Shown in pieces: positions 12,749-23,317 of a DNA stretch of 64,000 nucleotides (position 1 is the first letter of the stretch; the number at the start of each line of letters is the position of its first letter). The stretch is from contig JARKIF010000019.1 of the NCBI GenBank assembly GCA_029378245.1, positions 62,001 to 126,000 on the forward strand, written 5' to 3'. Source of the DNA: Roridomyces roridus. Its lineage: Eukaryota > Basidiomycota > Agaricomycetes > Agaricales > Mycenaceae. Position numbers and translations under genes: made by a program. The notes beneath the pieces are model-generated. The model was not told where the DNA came from. It searched no databases and saw only the letters and a list, made by a program, of their open reading frames with translations.

Positions 12749-12869
12749 CGTGGCGAACTCGAGGGTTTTTTCTCACTGCCACTGATATAGGGGCTCAGTT
12801 GATCGGATACGCAATTCTCTGCTCAAATCTAATCGCTAACCTGGAACCCGTTTTAAAAAGCTTCAGACT

Positions 12870-14380
12870 CTAAGGACTACATACACTCTTCAACAAGTGA
12901 CAATCAGCAGCCTCCCTGGCCGAGATGCGATCCCCAGGACTCCATCTCAACATTTGCCGAAGTACTTGAAGGCAAGCTCGCACCCGTTTCCTGTCCTCGA
13001 GTTCTCCAATCACGGAAGGAGCAGTCGCCGTCCATGCCGTTCTCCAACTCGCTCGACGATCGAGAATATCCTGCTCTAGCTTGGTCCAGTTTCCCTCGAT
13101 CACAAGAGGGTCCGATAGCGAAGAGTCAATCTCCAAAGCTCCCGCGCATATCGCAGACCCGAAATACGACTTGTCGTTGGCAGCTTCCTCCAGCAGTACC
13201 CGATACCGTTACGGGACTGGTCCGAGGTACTTGGCAACGGTCCTGAAGAACGCCTGAGCTCCAACAGCCGCGCCCCGAAAGATATGATTCTGATCCCGAT
13301 CCAATATCGAAAAGAGAGTGCAGGCGACGATCCAGATGTCACCTTGGGCGGACCAGACGAGGTCCGAGAGGTCTCGGGGCGAGTGAAGCCTCCTATTCCG
13401 ACCCGCTATCATCTTCGAAAGATTACACTCCGGTGGATTGTATAGAAATCCGCCAATGGCGTTCGGTGTATCATCCATGGCTGGACGGAAAGAACAGCCG
13501 AAATCGATTATTTTCACGACAAAGAACTGGGCTTCTGATATCATGGACGGCAATAGATCTCGACAGAATTTAGCCTTCTCCACGCCGTATATCGGAAGGG
13601 AAGATGGTTCTGCGCTGGGAGCCGTAGGTAGAATGGCATGGCAAACCGGGAGTCCGGTGCCTTTCAGGATCGCAGCGACGCCTGCAGTTCTCAAGAAAGG
13701 AAATTCTACGGCTATATTGCCAAGATGCAAGTCTATAGAGTTTTCAGCGGGTTTGAAAGAGATTCAAATAACGAAATCCAACCTCGGTGCACGATACCGT
13801 GTTTGTGGAGAAATCCTACGCCAGAAAGGGTTTGTTGAAAGATAATGCGGTCATCCAGATGTTCGATGACATTGTTGTAAAACAAAGAGGATATGGGTAG
13901 AGCGGGTTCCGAAGCAATCACGTCGTGAATCCCATTGGGACCGTTCACCTGGAAAGTCTCCAAGCACAGGGCGACGTTGTGGAAGCCGGGTTCCTCTCTC
14001 GAACGCAAGGCCAGAAAGTTATTGATTTCAGCCTCGAGAGTCTTGCCGGTCTGATCAGAGGCTATAAATTTCAGCGCAGCCCCTCGATGCCCTGGACTAG
14101 AATGAAGATTGAGACTTGGCCGCACGAAACAGCAAAGTAAGTTTACGAACTGCGCGGCCCCCAGGTTCTGGCCGTACCAAACATGAGAGAAACCGCCATG
14201 GCCTAATTTATGGACTATTCAATAGCCGTTACTTCCGGGCGATGAGGTCGAGAAAAAGTCGCTGAGGTGCACTGGATGCAAGCCACCCGCGCAATAGTGT
14301 TCTATATCTTCGCCTTCGCCGTCCCAGTCGCAGTTGGGCTGATACAAAAAGGGGTAATCGGACTCAGAGTCTGAGCTCAT
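12870..14380 (-). pseudogene. SRPK-like kinase A4, two nonsense codons
   Basis: Type-A kinase directly downstream of the L1 gene on the same strand. It starts MSSDSESDYPFLYQ at 14380 and has the lead-in GGLHPVHLSDFFST. At 14217-14219 a TGA replaces the Arg codon of the usual YRILHKLG (it then reads IVHKLGHGGFSHVWYGQN). The middle is otherwise normal: AALKF, HRDLHLGN across the intron near 13760, KIIDFGCSF, NPPECN. A second nonsense codon, TAA at about 13213-13215, falls inside GPVP(stop)RYR, where relatives have Asp or Glu. The C-terminal part RQMLRWSPGDRISAREAAD still reads to its own stop at 12870. Two independent substitutions make loss of function likely. It is closest to A5 and A6. Confidence 0.8.
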
Positions 14381-14692
14381 CGTGGTTGGTGAACAAAAGT
14401 TGTTGATCCAGGTGATCCGAGTCCCGCGTCTGCAGTTTCCGAGTCTGCGCGCAAGTCGCCCGCTCAATAGTGTATACAAGTGGGGATAGTGCTACATAGT
14501 AATGTGTGTGGCTAATGTACAAGATGCTTGGTCTAAGAGTTCGTGTGGTACAAAGAGAGGGGGAATAGATATGGGATAATTTATGTGAAGGGGCACGTGT
14601 CGATGCGAATGTGTGGTGTGATGCTTCTGAGGGAATCCGGGGCAGAGGGAGTGGATGAAGCGAAAAGAAAAATGTGCACGCGAAAGAAACCT

Positions 14693-15967
14693 TCAAGGGG
14701 CCCGACCCTTCCCCTTGTCAACCCTCGAGCCAGACGGCTGAGGTGTATTCTCGTCCGCTTCACGACGGTGCTTCGCCTCCACTCGGCACGGCGTTCTGGT
14801 CACACCCTGGCCACCAATATCACGCAAGGGGACGCGTCGTTGTCCTACGTGTTGCTGACCATCTACTGCCTCGTTTCGTTGCCCATCCGTTGCGTCCTGC
14901 AGCTGCTCTCCCACCGGTAGCGCCGTCGGCCCAGAGGAGACCCCGGCTGCGTGGATAGGGGGCACACCATCCAAAAGATGACGGATCATGGCCACCTGCT
15001 CAAGCAGGGTGAACTCCCAATAGACCCCCATGAGCTGTTCGAAGGCATCCAGGGCACGCTGAGCCGCTGGATCATCAAAGCGAGTTCGGACTACCGCCAC
15101 TGGATAATCCAGACGTCCGTCGGCGCCCATGAACATGACTGTCACGAAGATGCCAGCCTCGCCAATGAGGCGGCGAACGACGGCGGAACGAGCGACAGTA
15201 CCGAGAGCCCGCCAGCCTTGAACAAGGATACAGAAAGCACCGAGACCTTGCGCAAGACGAGTCTCGCGTTCTAGTGCGACAGCGGAGGACTCTGGGCGGG
15301 TATCTCCCCGGTTACGTGGCTGCCCAGCGAAGATCTGAGCGATGACGGACATATGCGAGTCAGCCGGGGATATTGGAACCACGGGAGAGTGGGGACGAGG
15401 CGGAGGAGATGAGGGCGGATTCAGCGTGATGGTAGGAATGACTTGGGGAAGGGGGTTTGCCTGTTGATCGACCAAGATGGGAGGAGCAGCGGGGAGCACA
15501 TGCGGGGCCTGCTGGATGAGGGGTCGAGGAGCGCGGACTCTGCGAGCATGTTGCTCTCGCCGCTGTGGCTTAGGACCGGAATTGTCGCGGCACATGACCG
15601 ATAGCGCACCAATCGTCAAGCCTATGAGAACGGCGAGGCCAAGGGCAAAGTATATTAGCCGCCGGTTGTTATCATCGCGATTGGGAGGCTTTGAGAATGG
15701 GTAGGCAACAGGGGCGAATGGCGCTGCGACCTCTCCTGGAGAGTCAAAGACCAACTCGGCAGGCGGGGAGTGCGACGCTGGATTGATGACCACGGCCCAG
15801 GTCAAAGCCAGTGCGGAAAAAATGTCCTGAGGCAAGGGAAGGGCGGAAAGAAGGTTTTGGGCGGCGGATATCGACCGGGTGAAAAGGTGGGATGGCAGGC
15901 TCTCGTCGAGGATCGTAGTACAAAGGAGAAGACCAAGCAGAAAGCTCAATATTTGAACGGGGTGCAT
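14693..15967 (-). CDS. L1: membrane protein of the divergent R/L pair 1
   Basis: I do not recognise the family. 424 residues from the ATG at 15967, in one exon. A hydrophobic N-terminus (VQILSFLLGLLLCTTIL) acts as signal or membrane anchor. A clear transmembrane segment near residue 115 (IYFALGLAVLIGLTIGALSV) is followed by basic residues and a long Pro-rich linker, then a helical region (ALDAFEQLMGVYWEF...MIRHLLDGVPP). The C-terminus keeps two short blocks shared with L3 and L3': RVPLRDIG and SRVDKGKGRAP. Transcribed away from R1, 153 bp apart, with the shared 17-bp promoter motif between them. Kinase pseudogene A4 follows 312 bp downstream on the same strand. Probably the partner of R1 at a membrane; this is inferred from arrangement only. 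Confidence 0.65.
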   Translation of the reverse strand: MHPVQILSFLLGLLLCTTILDESLPSHLFTRSISAAQNLLSALPLPQDIFSALALTWAVVINPASHSPPAELVFDSPGEVAAPFAPVAYPFSKPPNRDDNNRRLIYFALGLAVLIGLTIGALSVMCRDNSGPKPQRREQHARRVRAPRPLIQQAPHVLPAAPPILVDQQANPLPQVIPTITLNPPSSPPPRPHSPVVPISPADSHMSVIAQIFAGQPRNRGDTRPESSAVALERETRLAQGLGAFCILVQGWRALGTVARSAVVRRLIGEAGIFVTVMFMGADGRLDYPVAVVRTRFDDPAAQRALDAFEQLMGVYWEFTLLEQVAMIRHLLDGVPPIHAAGVSSGPTALPVGEQLQDATDGQRNEAVDGQQHVGQRRVPLRDIGGQGVTRTPCRVEAKHRREADENTPQPSGSRVDKGKGRAP

Positions 15968-16044
15968 CGCTGTGAAATGTGAGCGGACTGTGGACGAGTT
16001 GAGCTGGGCGAGACGAACTGTGAGGATGGAAGTTGAGAGCAAGC

Positions 16045-16061
16045 GCGACGCGTTTGTTGAT
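16045..16061. promoter_or_regulatory. 17-bp bidirectional promoter motif with MCB box, pair 1
   Basis: GCGACGCGTTTGTTGAT, identical at 19754, 27163 and (reverse) 55894. It contains ACGCGT, the MluI cell-cycle box bound by MBF in ascomycete yeasts. It lies between the start codons of L1 (15967) and R1 (16121). The leader just upstream of the R ATG (ending cagtaccaccacc) is also identical among pairs 1, 2 and 3. Confidence 0.6.
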
Positions 16062-16120
16062 CTATCATCTCAGACTCAGAGTGGCTGACACTCATTATAT
16101 CTTGATTCAGTACCACCACC

Positions 16121-17759
16121 ATGCCCTACTCGATTTCTGCCCTCTTCGCTCTCCCCCGCAGCTTCGCAGGCCTGTTCTTCGCTAGCAAGGTTGTCCACAT
16201 CCCAACGCCGTCGCCGCCTGTTGTCAAGTACACGCCGACTCGCACCACCCACATCTTCCTCGAGCCCACGCGATGCCTTCCAAGCCCCATCTCCAACGAC
16301 GCCCAGCTCCCCTACGTCATTATGGTTGGATTGGCCGCTCTCATTCTCGCCAGTGTCGTCTTCACCATTTGGTCGGCGTTCGCCCTTCGCCGTCGACGCC
16401 GCAGCCCAACTCTCCCTGCAGCACCACCAGAGTCCGACACCGAAGCGGAACCAGACGAATTCGACCCATGGCCGCCCTGGCTCATGTTCATATCGCTCAA
16501 TATCGCATTCCACCTCTCCTCCACCGTGACGGTTATCCAAGCGCCTCCCACCAAGAGCTTGTTTCCCGAGTTGATGCTATACCGCCTAGCAATGGTGCTC
16601 GAGGAGAGCGTTCTAAACGTCCTTAGCTTGATTGAACACCTCCCCAACCACGGCCTACAGTGTCTCCAGATTGTACTGCTCGCGATTGCCGGCCATTCCA
16701 TTGGGCTCCTCGTCGCCTTTCTTCATCGACGCGCCCTCTCCTTCATCCACCGCCGTCGGGAATGCCTCATCGACTTCGCTTTTGAATACTGGCCCGACTT
16801 CATTCCCATCATGGTACCCAGTATGCTCTTCGCCTTCCATCCGCACCTCGACTGGGCCATTTGGTCACTAAATTATATATTTTGGGCCGATTGTCATGTG
16901 CCAAGCCTCCGAGAGATTCACCGGGCGGTCGTACTGCTCTTACCCTCCGTTCCAATGGATACACTCGCTGTAAGTTTTTGGCTCGCAATCATCTACTTAT
17001 GCTGAATTGGTCGTTTGCCCAGCTGGTCGCCGGACCCTCGGCTTTCTACTTTATGATGGCCGCCCTTTGGACCACCGCCCTGTGTCTAGCTCGTGTTCCC
17101 ACTATGACTCGAGAAGCGTTTGAAGAGGTTTATTATATGAGGTCCTGCCTTCCTCAGATGTGCTGGAAGATCTGCATCGTCTTCAGCATCCTCTTTTGTC
17201 ATGCTACTCTTCAATTTTCCGTGCTCGAGGGAATCTCCATGGGATCCAGTGTCAAGGCCCGACTTGGAACTTTGGCCACTCAAGTTCTCTTTTCCGCGGG
17301 AGCACGAGCAGAAGTCTGGGAGCTCTACCAGCTGCCGAGGGACCGCCACAACGCATGGAGGATAGACCAGACTAAAGCGTTTGACGACCTCAAAGGGTTA
17401 TTGTGGTCGACGGTTTGTAGCACATGGGAGGCTTTGCCTTGGGCTCAGAAACTGGTAAGTCGCTGTCTGCCATACCGCGCACTTCTCTTACCCATCTTTC
17501 TAGCTCATCATCGCGCCTGTGGTTACAGTCTTCGTGCACTTTTACCTGGTATGTCTAGTCAAGTCATTCACTCATTTTTGACTCATCCTTGCGCAGATGC
17601 CGTGGATGATGCCCCGACTCCGATACTTCTGGATTTGGTTGAGGATGGAGTACGAGCTGTACCAGCGCCGACAGTACGTCTGCTCACCCTTTCCCGTCAA
17701 TTGTCTTCTGATCTTTCTCCAGAGCTGTGTACCGCTCATTACATTCAAACCTCGGTTGA
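16121..17759 (+). CDS. R1: multi-pass membrane protein of the divergent pair 1
   Basis: I do not recognise the family. Exons 16121-16969, 17023-17454, 17504-17548, 17597-17673, 17723-17759 (480 codons, 479 residues, all phases consistent). Hydrophobic segments include LPYVIMVGLAALILASVVF, LMFISLNIAFHLSSTVTVI, LQIVLLAIAGHSIGLLVAF, PSAFYFMMAALWTTALCL, ICIVFSILFCHATLQF and LIIAPVVTVFVHFYL, so roughly seven or eight membrane passes. A Glu/Asp-rich loop (SDTEAEPDEFDPWPPW) follows the first. The block CSTWEALPWAQKL before the third intron is identical in R1, R3 and R3'. The protein ends in Leu-Gly, as do all R copies (..NLG, ..KLG, ..LLG). Divergent from L1. Intact. Confidence 0.7.
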
Positions 17760-18110
17760 GAATCGGCTAGCGACGACTAATGGACGACCAGAAGAAGTGC
17801 CTAACGCAGCGGCAAGGTCGAGCACCGCGAGAGAGGATTCAATTTGGAGGGACAGACGGCAACGCTACGGAATCGGTCGGGGACGCCCAACTCTTTTTCG
17901 ACATCAGCAAGCTTCCTACTTCAAGGTCCTAAAACGGTGTTTCGTATTTGACGTGTGCGTTCTTCTTCCCAATCCAAGTACCCCCACATCTCTGACATGT
18001 TGTTGTCTCCAGTGCGAGCAGTGCTTGGGTCGTCTGATTTTCGTCCGCTTTCCGACCGCCGAGTGATAGGTTATACCCGCAGCCGCATGAGCTCGCACCA
18101 AAGAATATTA
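17760..18110 (+). other. Conserved 3' tail of R1, with a spliced-looking intron
   Basis: After the stop codon, about 350 bp are strongly conserved among all R copies (compare 23318-23650, 28812-29150 and reverse 53930-54259), although no reading frame is conserved. Conserved blocks such as ggaatcggtcggggacgccc and gcgagcagtgcttgggtcg flank a segment that diverges in sequence but keeps GT at its start and AG at its end (about 17953-18012). This fits a 3' UTR with an intron, or a non-coding RNA. No protein is assigned. Confidence 0.45.
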
Positions 18111-18202
18111 GTCTCTATAGCTGTACCCATTTCTTTTATATCTCTATCCATTTCCTTTCTAAAACTGGTCCGATCCCTCTGTGAAAGACGAATTCGAAAA
18201 AA

Positions 18203-18390
18203 TTACTTCTTCTTGCTCCCAATCTCAAACGAAGGCTCATGTCCCAGTGTCGTCCTATGTACTTGATTCTTCTTTGGTTCCTCTGAATCTTCCTCCTCAG
18301 CCCCCAGCTCCTGGGTCCAGAACTTCTTCCCCTGCGATCTCACAGACGCGATGTGGGAAATGCAAGCAAATCCAGGAAATTCAAGCGGTT
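18203..18390 (-). pseudogene. Short conserved C-terminal coding segment (ASVRSQGKKFWTQ)
   Basis: On the minus strand a frame reads HIASVRSQGKKFWTQELG, then an acidic/Lys-rich end, and stops at 18203. A related segment occurs at 60634-60740 (FSSVRSKEKEFWTGQK, then an acidic end). I cannot name the family, and no complete gene is visible around this copy, so it is listed as a fragment. The remaining sequence 18390-18570 shows no supportable gene. Confidence 0.35.
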
Positions 18391-18570
18391 CGGTGCCAGA
18401 AGGACTCTTTATTTCCGTGAAGCGCCAAAGATACAGAATAAAGCTACAAAGGAACGTGAGAGTAGTACAGTGTGTGTATGATACAAGTGATTGTGAGGTA
18501 TAGTAGTGTATGGAAAGTGCCCATCCGAGTCATCTATTCTACAAATAAAAAAGAAAGAAAATTGCAGGTT

Positions 18571-19662
18571 CTAAGCCTTGTCCGTCTCGTGACCGGGAGC
18601 AGCCTCGGGCACTCCATTCTCGCCAGGAGCCACAGTCGCAGGTGGCTGATTCTCCTCGCCGGCAGGAACCACTTTAACGTCGTCGGCCTCTCCCAACTGA
18701 CGCTGTGATCCGTCAGGAGTCCCGCCCCGCTGCTCCAGGCGAGCGAGAGGGAGTTCTGCCAACGCATGTCTGCGCGGGCGGCCGTCGGGGGGTGCCTGAG
18801 TGTCGGGGAGCAACGGAGCGCCGATGCCAGAGCCCAAAGCGACCTCGGCCTCCAGTTCCCGGGCGACAGTCGGGTCGAGGTGCGGCATGCGACCAAGGAT
18901 GCCTAGGAGCTACTGCCTCACTTCATCGGCAACTAAAAGCCGGATACGTTCCTCCATAGCATCTTGGGCGGCAGGTCCAGCTGGAGCTTGGATATGGGTT
19001 GACGAAGAGGCGGAGGCCCACCGTCGAGCTATTCCAAAAAGCACGATCCCGCTGAGGAAACATACGACCCCAATCACGAGGATATGCCCTCTCAAGGGTT
19101 CGAAGAGCGTGTAAAGATGAAGGAGCCCACGAGAACGCGAAGAGGGATTGCCCTCGTCGGAAGGATGGCCACGAGAGCTCGAAGTAGCTGTGACTGCCAG
19201 CGAGCCTACATCTGTAGGAGTGGCAGCGTCGGCTTCCGCAGAAACGCTCAAACGCGGGAGAGGAGCAGGCGTGACGGCTGGCGACCGAGTCGGGATCGCA
19301 CCGGAATTGGCACTTGGACGAGTGACGCCGTCTGGATGGGCGGCGAGGTACTGGGCGAAAATTTTGTCGGTGAGGGGTTGAGAGGGTCGTGCGACAATCA
19401 CGAATGCAGGAGACTCGCCCGAAATCGACACGAGAGGTAACTCGAACGAGTCGATGGTGTCCCAGTGACACCCGCCAAAGTGCTCTGCGAGCATCAGACA
19501 CGCGACGCGGTCTGGCGGCGGCACAATGACGCGAAGGGCCGATACAAGGTCCTCGCCGACTCTTGAGGCAAGAGTGAGGGTCGCAGGATCGCGAGGAAAC
19601 TCGGCAAGAAAGAGATAGGCAGACAGGGCGAGTAGCTTGAGGAACGTGTTTATGAGCAACAT
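18571..19662 (-). pseudogene. L2: membrane protein of pair 2, interrupted by one stop codon
   Basis: Same position and architecture as L1: hydrophobic N-terminus after the ATG at 19662 (LLINTFLKLLALSAYLFLAEF), Pro/Ser/Ala-rich middle, and a membrane segment (GHILVIGVVCFLSGIVLFGIA). The frame is open for 250 codons to a TAG at 18910-18912 (after VADEVRQ), then stays open in the same frame to 18571 (MPHLDPTVARELEAEV... to GHETDKA). This suggests a recent nonsense mutation, or a shorter natural end with a fortuitous open frame. Unlike L1 and L3 it lacks the RIPLRDIG and DKGKxRAP ends. Its promoter motif is at 19754, but R2 has been pushed about 1.9 kb away by an inserted element. Confidence 0.55.
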
Positions 19663-19753
19663 CTGGGAACGGATGAGCAAGACGAGAAAAGAATGCACTG
19701 GGCGAGACTGACGATTCGGTCGTGGGTATCACGAGGATGTGGTTTTGAGAGAC

Positions 19754-19770
19754 GCGACGCGTTTGTTGAT
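19754..19770. promoter_or_regulatory. 17-bp bidirectional promoter motif, pair 2
   Basis: Identical to the motif of pairs 1, 3 and 3' (GCGACGCGTTTGTTGAT). It lies 92 bp upstream of the L2 ATG, but 1,920 bp upstream of R2 because of the insertion at 19772-21654. Confidence 0.6.
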
Positions 19771-19771
19771 G

Positions 19772-21654
19772 CATCAGGAAAAGGCTCCTTTGGAAATAAG
19801 GTCAGATTGGCCCAGCTTACCCAGAAAAAAAGGGCAAACCGAGCATATTTTCAAGACTGGGTCTGTTTCCTATTTTGTAACCTTGAAAATAATTTGCCCC
19901 CAAAACGAGGAAATGTAGGGCTGCTCTGGACCGGATTGCCGCAGTCTGCATGGTAATCTGGTGGATCCAATGTTGCCTCGGAACTGGTATTCCCAACAAA
20001 TGTGGCACAAAGATTGCATTGAGAATATGTACATACACAGAGGACTACACTAACGATGGGTAGGCACAGGTTGGGGGACAGGCAGTGAGAAGAGAAGTGG
20101 TCAAGGGAACACAGCGGTAGACACCATTTGGACTAGAGTTAAACGGGGATGAGGTGGCGATGGATACGACAACGAGAATAGAACGGTGAGGCCAGGGACG
20201 TCAATGCGACGAGGTACAGCGGTGCGGTGAGGGCCTCGAACTCGATGACAAGCGGGATGCCAGCGGCGTGCTTGACGTTGGCGGATGTTGACTTGGAGGC
20301 GGGGTCTGAGGTGATAACACAAGTCAGACATGAAGACTGGACAGGACATACCGAGTGTACTTGGCAGCGGGAGCGCAAGCTGTCAGCGGTCCCGGTCAGC
20401 AGCAGAGCAGTCCACATGACCAGCGAGGATCAACTGCCGGTGCGATGCGGTGTGAGCGTGGACGAGACGACGGCTACTACTCGTATGCTGACGCACACAC
20501 CTGTCCTCGAAATCAGAAGGTAGGAAGGATATGAGGACGTATATGTACTTTTCACCTTGCGTGGATTGCCTTCAAAGCCTCGCTCCGCTTTCGGATCCAC
20601 GGGCGCGAGGCCAAGGAGCCCGTACACTCTTGACACCGTGGGTGATTCGTGCACTCAAGGCAGCAGTTAGCGCAAGATGACCAGATGGAGAAAGCAACGC
20701 ACGCCGGCAAGCACTCCTGCGCCCTTGCTTGGAGATGGGAAGACAGGGCGGACAACCTGGCGGCAGGCCGATTTCGCGTGTGCTGAGCACGGCTGTGTCA
20801 GCCGCCCACAACGAGATGGAGTCACTCGACGTACCGACTTGTGCATCTCCACGGGCAATACACTCATCGTCTTCAGCCTCCGGGCGTCTGAGAAGCATTC
20901 AAAGTTGAGACGGTGATTGAAAAGCAGGTTCTCGGAATGTGGGACATGCGAGGAGATGCGATTCGGGGCGACGGTGGTGGTTGTGGAAAAGAAAAGAGAA
21001 GGGCTGTTGATTTGCGGCCGCACATGTCACATGGTGATCGATGAGCACGCAATCGACTGCCCATCAGGCCCAGACCCTTCGGATGCAATCCCGGAACGTA
21101 GAATTCCGGGAGTGCGCAACCGTGCACCTTGAAGTCTCCCCCTCCGATTCTGACTTCAAAATCTTCTGGAGTTACTCCGGGAGTGGATTTGATTTGGATT
21201 TGGATTAGTTTGGGTTAGGGGCTGGCGGCGTTACGTTGTGCTCTTTGACATCGGTGGAAGACTCGGGGCCCGGAGGTTACTTATTTATCAGTGGGTTGAG
21301 TGGAGGGGCTTAGATGAGTGTAGACCCTTATAATTATCAGGCTGTATACTAGTTCTTAATGGTCTCCAAATAAAAATAAAGTAAAAGACCTGGATAAAAT
21401 ATTTGCCTCCACTAAGAGTTGAACCCAGAGACCCTGATGCCTACCTTGTCCAGAGTCAACAGAAGAGAGAAAACACACTGCTTCATTGCAACATTGGTGC
21501 ACCAACCAGTATTCCCAATTTGGCCAGCTTGTTTCCCGGCTGGGTCAAATTCAACCAGTCTCCCTGACTTACCGGAATCTGGGCAAACTGGCAATTTTGT
21601 ATTTGGGGGATGCCAAATTGCCCCCAGATTTCCAAAGGAGATTTTTTCCTGATG
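19772..21654. mobile_element. Inserted element of about 1.88 kb with terminal inverted repeats, no transposase seen
   Basis: The left end CATCAGGAAAAGGCTCCTTT (19772 on) and the right end, read in reverse from 21654 (CATCAGGAAAAAATCTCCTT), form imperfect inverted repeats that continue into TTTGGAAAT on both sides. Removing the element brings the pair 2 promoter motif next to the R2 leader, at the spacing seen in pairs 1 and 3. A possible 2-bp TG duplication flanks it. The interior has only short open frames with no recognisable protein, a GATTTG-type short repeat near 21190, and a weak tRNA B-box-like stretch at about 21414-21434. Probably a non-autonomous DNA transposon. Confidence 0.55.
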
Positions 21655-21689
21655 TGTCTCATTATACATCTTGATTCAGTACCACCACC

Positions 21690-23317
21690 ATGCCCTACTC
21701 GATTTCTGCCCTCCTCGCTCTCCCTCGCAGCTTCGCCGGCCTGTTCTTCGCTAGCAAGGCTATCCACATCTCCACGCCGTCGCCGCCTGTTGTCAAGTAC
21801 ACGCCGACTCGCACCACCCACATCTTCCTCGAACCCACGCGATGCCTTCCAAGCCCTACATCGAGCGACGTCCAGCTCCCCTACGTCGCTATGGTTGGAT
21901 TGGCCTCCATCATTCTCGCCAGTGTCGTCTTCACCGTCTGGTCGACGTTCACCCTTCGCCGTCGACGCTGCAGCCCAACTCCCTCTGCAGCACCACCAGA
22001 GCCCGACCCCGAGACGAAACCAGACGAATTCGACCCATGGCCGCCCTGGCTCATGTTCATATCGCTCAATATAGCATTCCACCTCTCCTCCACCGTGACG
22101 GTTATCCAAGCGCCTCCCACCAAGAGCTTGTTTCCCGAGTTGATGCTATACCGCCTAGCAATGGTGCTCGAGGAGAGCGTTCTAAACGTCCTCGGCCTGA
22201 TCCAGCACATCCACAGCCAAGGCCGGCAGTATCTTAATATCACGCTGCTCACCCTCGTCGGTCATGCAATCGGCCTCCTCATCTTCTTCATCCATCGTCG
22301 ATGCACCATGCCCTTCCTCCGCCACTATCGCCTCGCCTTCAATCACATTTTCACAACGGCGTGTGCATTGTCTATTCCTATCATCATTCTCCTCTGGCAT
22401 CCGAATCTCAACAAGAGCTTCTCATTTTTCTACTACTCTTCCTCTCGAAGCCAATCTCTACAAGGATGGCTCCCGGATCTTCGATACATATGCCGCGATA
22501 TCCGGACCTTCCTTCAGTCGCTACCAGTCTTGCCTGCATCGGTCAGTCTATTCAGTGTCCATGCATCATTCCCTTACTTATCCACCTGGCAGATGGTCGT
22601 GGGTCCCGTGGCGATTTGCTCTGCTATTACCCTCCTACAAACAGTATTCTTTTTCCTCTGCGACGTCCCCTCCACGATCCGGACAATTCGGGAACGGGCC
22701 ATCCACCCGCGTCGCTTGGCCGTCTTCATCATCATTTGGACCGTTGCGGTCGTCATTTTCATTCAAGAGGCTGCTGTACCTCTCTTCATGATCGTGGAAG
22801 GAGAAACACTGGACGATACCGCCCTCAGACGAGTCTTTGACTTGGAATGCGAAGTGATGTGGACTGGGTGTCCCATAGCGCAAGCGGAGATATGGGAAAT
22901 CTTCCGTCCAGCTCTGGGGCGCTACGCGTACTGGAGATCCGGTCATATGAAAGAGTTTGGTCGCCTCGGACGGTTCCTGTCGGATACAGCGATAGAGCTT
23001 CCCCGGTCCCATCAACTGGTGAGTCTTCTGGCCCATGTGCTCAGCGGCTACTGACTTCTCTTCTCCTCAGCTTATTGTCGTGCCCATCTTTGTCTTTTGG
23101 GTCCTTTGCGGTTTCTTCTACATCGTACGTCTTGATTCGTCATCCACATGCATCAACTCATCTTCAATCAGAAACCTGTCCTGAAAAGAGTCGCAATGAG
23201 GATACGGTATTGGCACTGGCGCAATCAAAGAGAGAGGGAGAGGTGCGTTCTGAAAGTCACACCTTTTTCCTGGTCTGACTCGACCCTAGATATAGAGCCA
23301 TATCAAAGCTCGGTTGA
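21690..23317 (+). CDS. R2: multi-pass membrane protein of pair 2
   Basis: Family unknown; paralog of R1. Exons 21690-22541, 22593-23018, 23071-23124, 23172-23242, 23290-23317 (477 codons, 476 residues, phases consistent). The first 190 residues are close to R1 (start MPYSISALLALPRSFAGLFF, loop DEFDPWPPWLMFISLN); the second half is more diverged. Membrane segments include YVAMVGLASIILASVVF, ILLWHPNLNKSFSFFYY, VGPVAICSAITLLQTVFFFL, LAVFIIIWTVAVVIFI and LIVVPIFVFWVLCGFFYI. The first intron (51 nt) is free of stops, so a retained form would add 17 residues. Ends ..SKLG like its relatives. Separated from its promoter motif by the element at 19772-21654, so expression may be altered. Confidence 0.7.

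Noticed and set aside
16048..16053. ACGCGT as an isolated chance MluI site
   Set aside because: Rejected as chance because the full 17-bp context is identical at four equivalent positions; kept as a finding instead.
20430..20900. Transposase gene inside the 1.88-kb element
   Set aside because: Open frames on both strands are short (about 70-110 codons) and carry no recognisable catalytic motif.
21410..21440. tRNA gene or SINE
   Set aside because: A B-box-like GGTTCAACTC is present on the minus strand, but no A box, acceptor stem or cloverleaf could be found.
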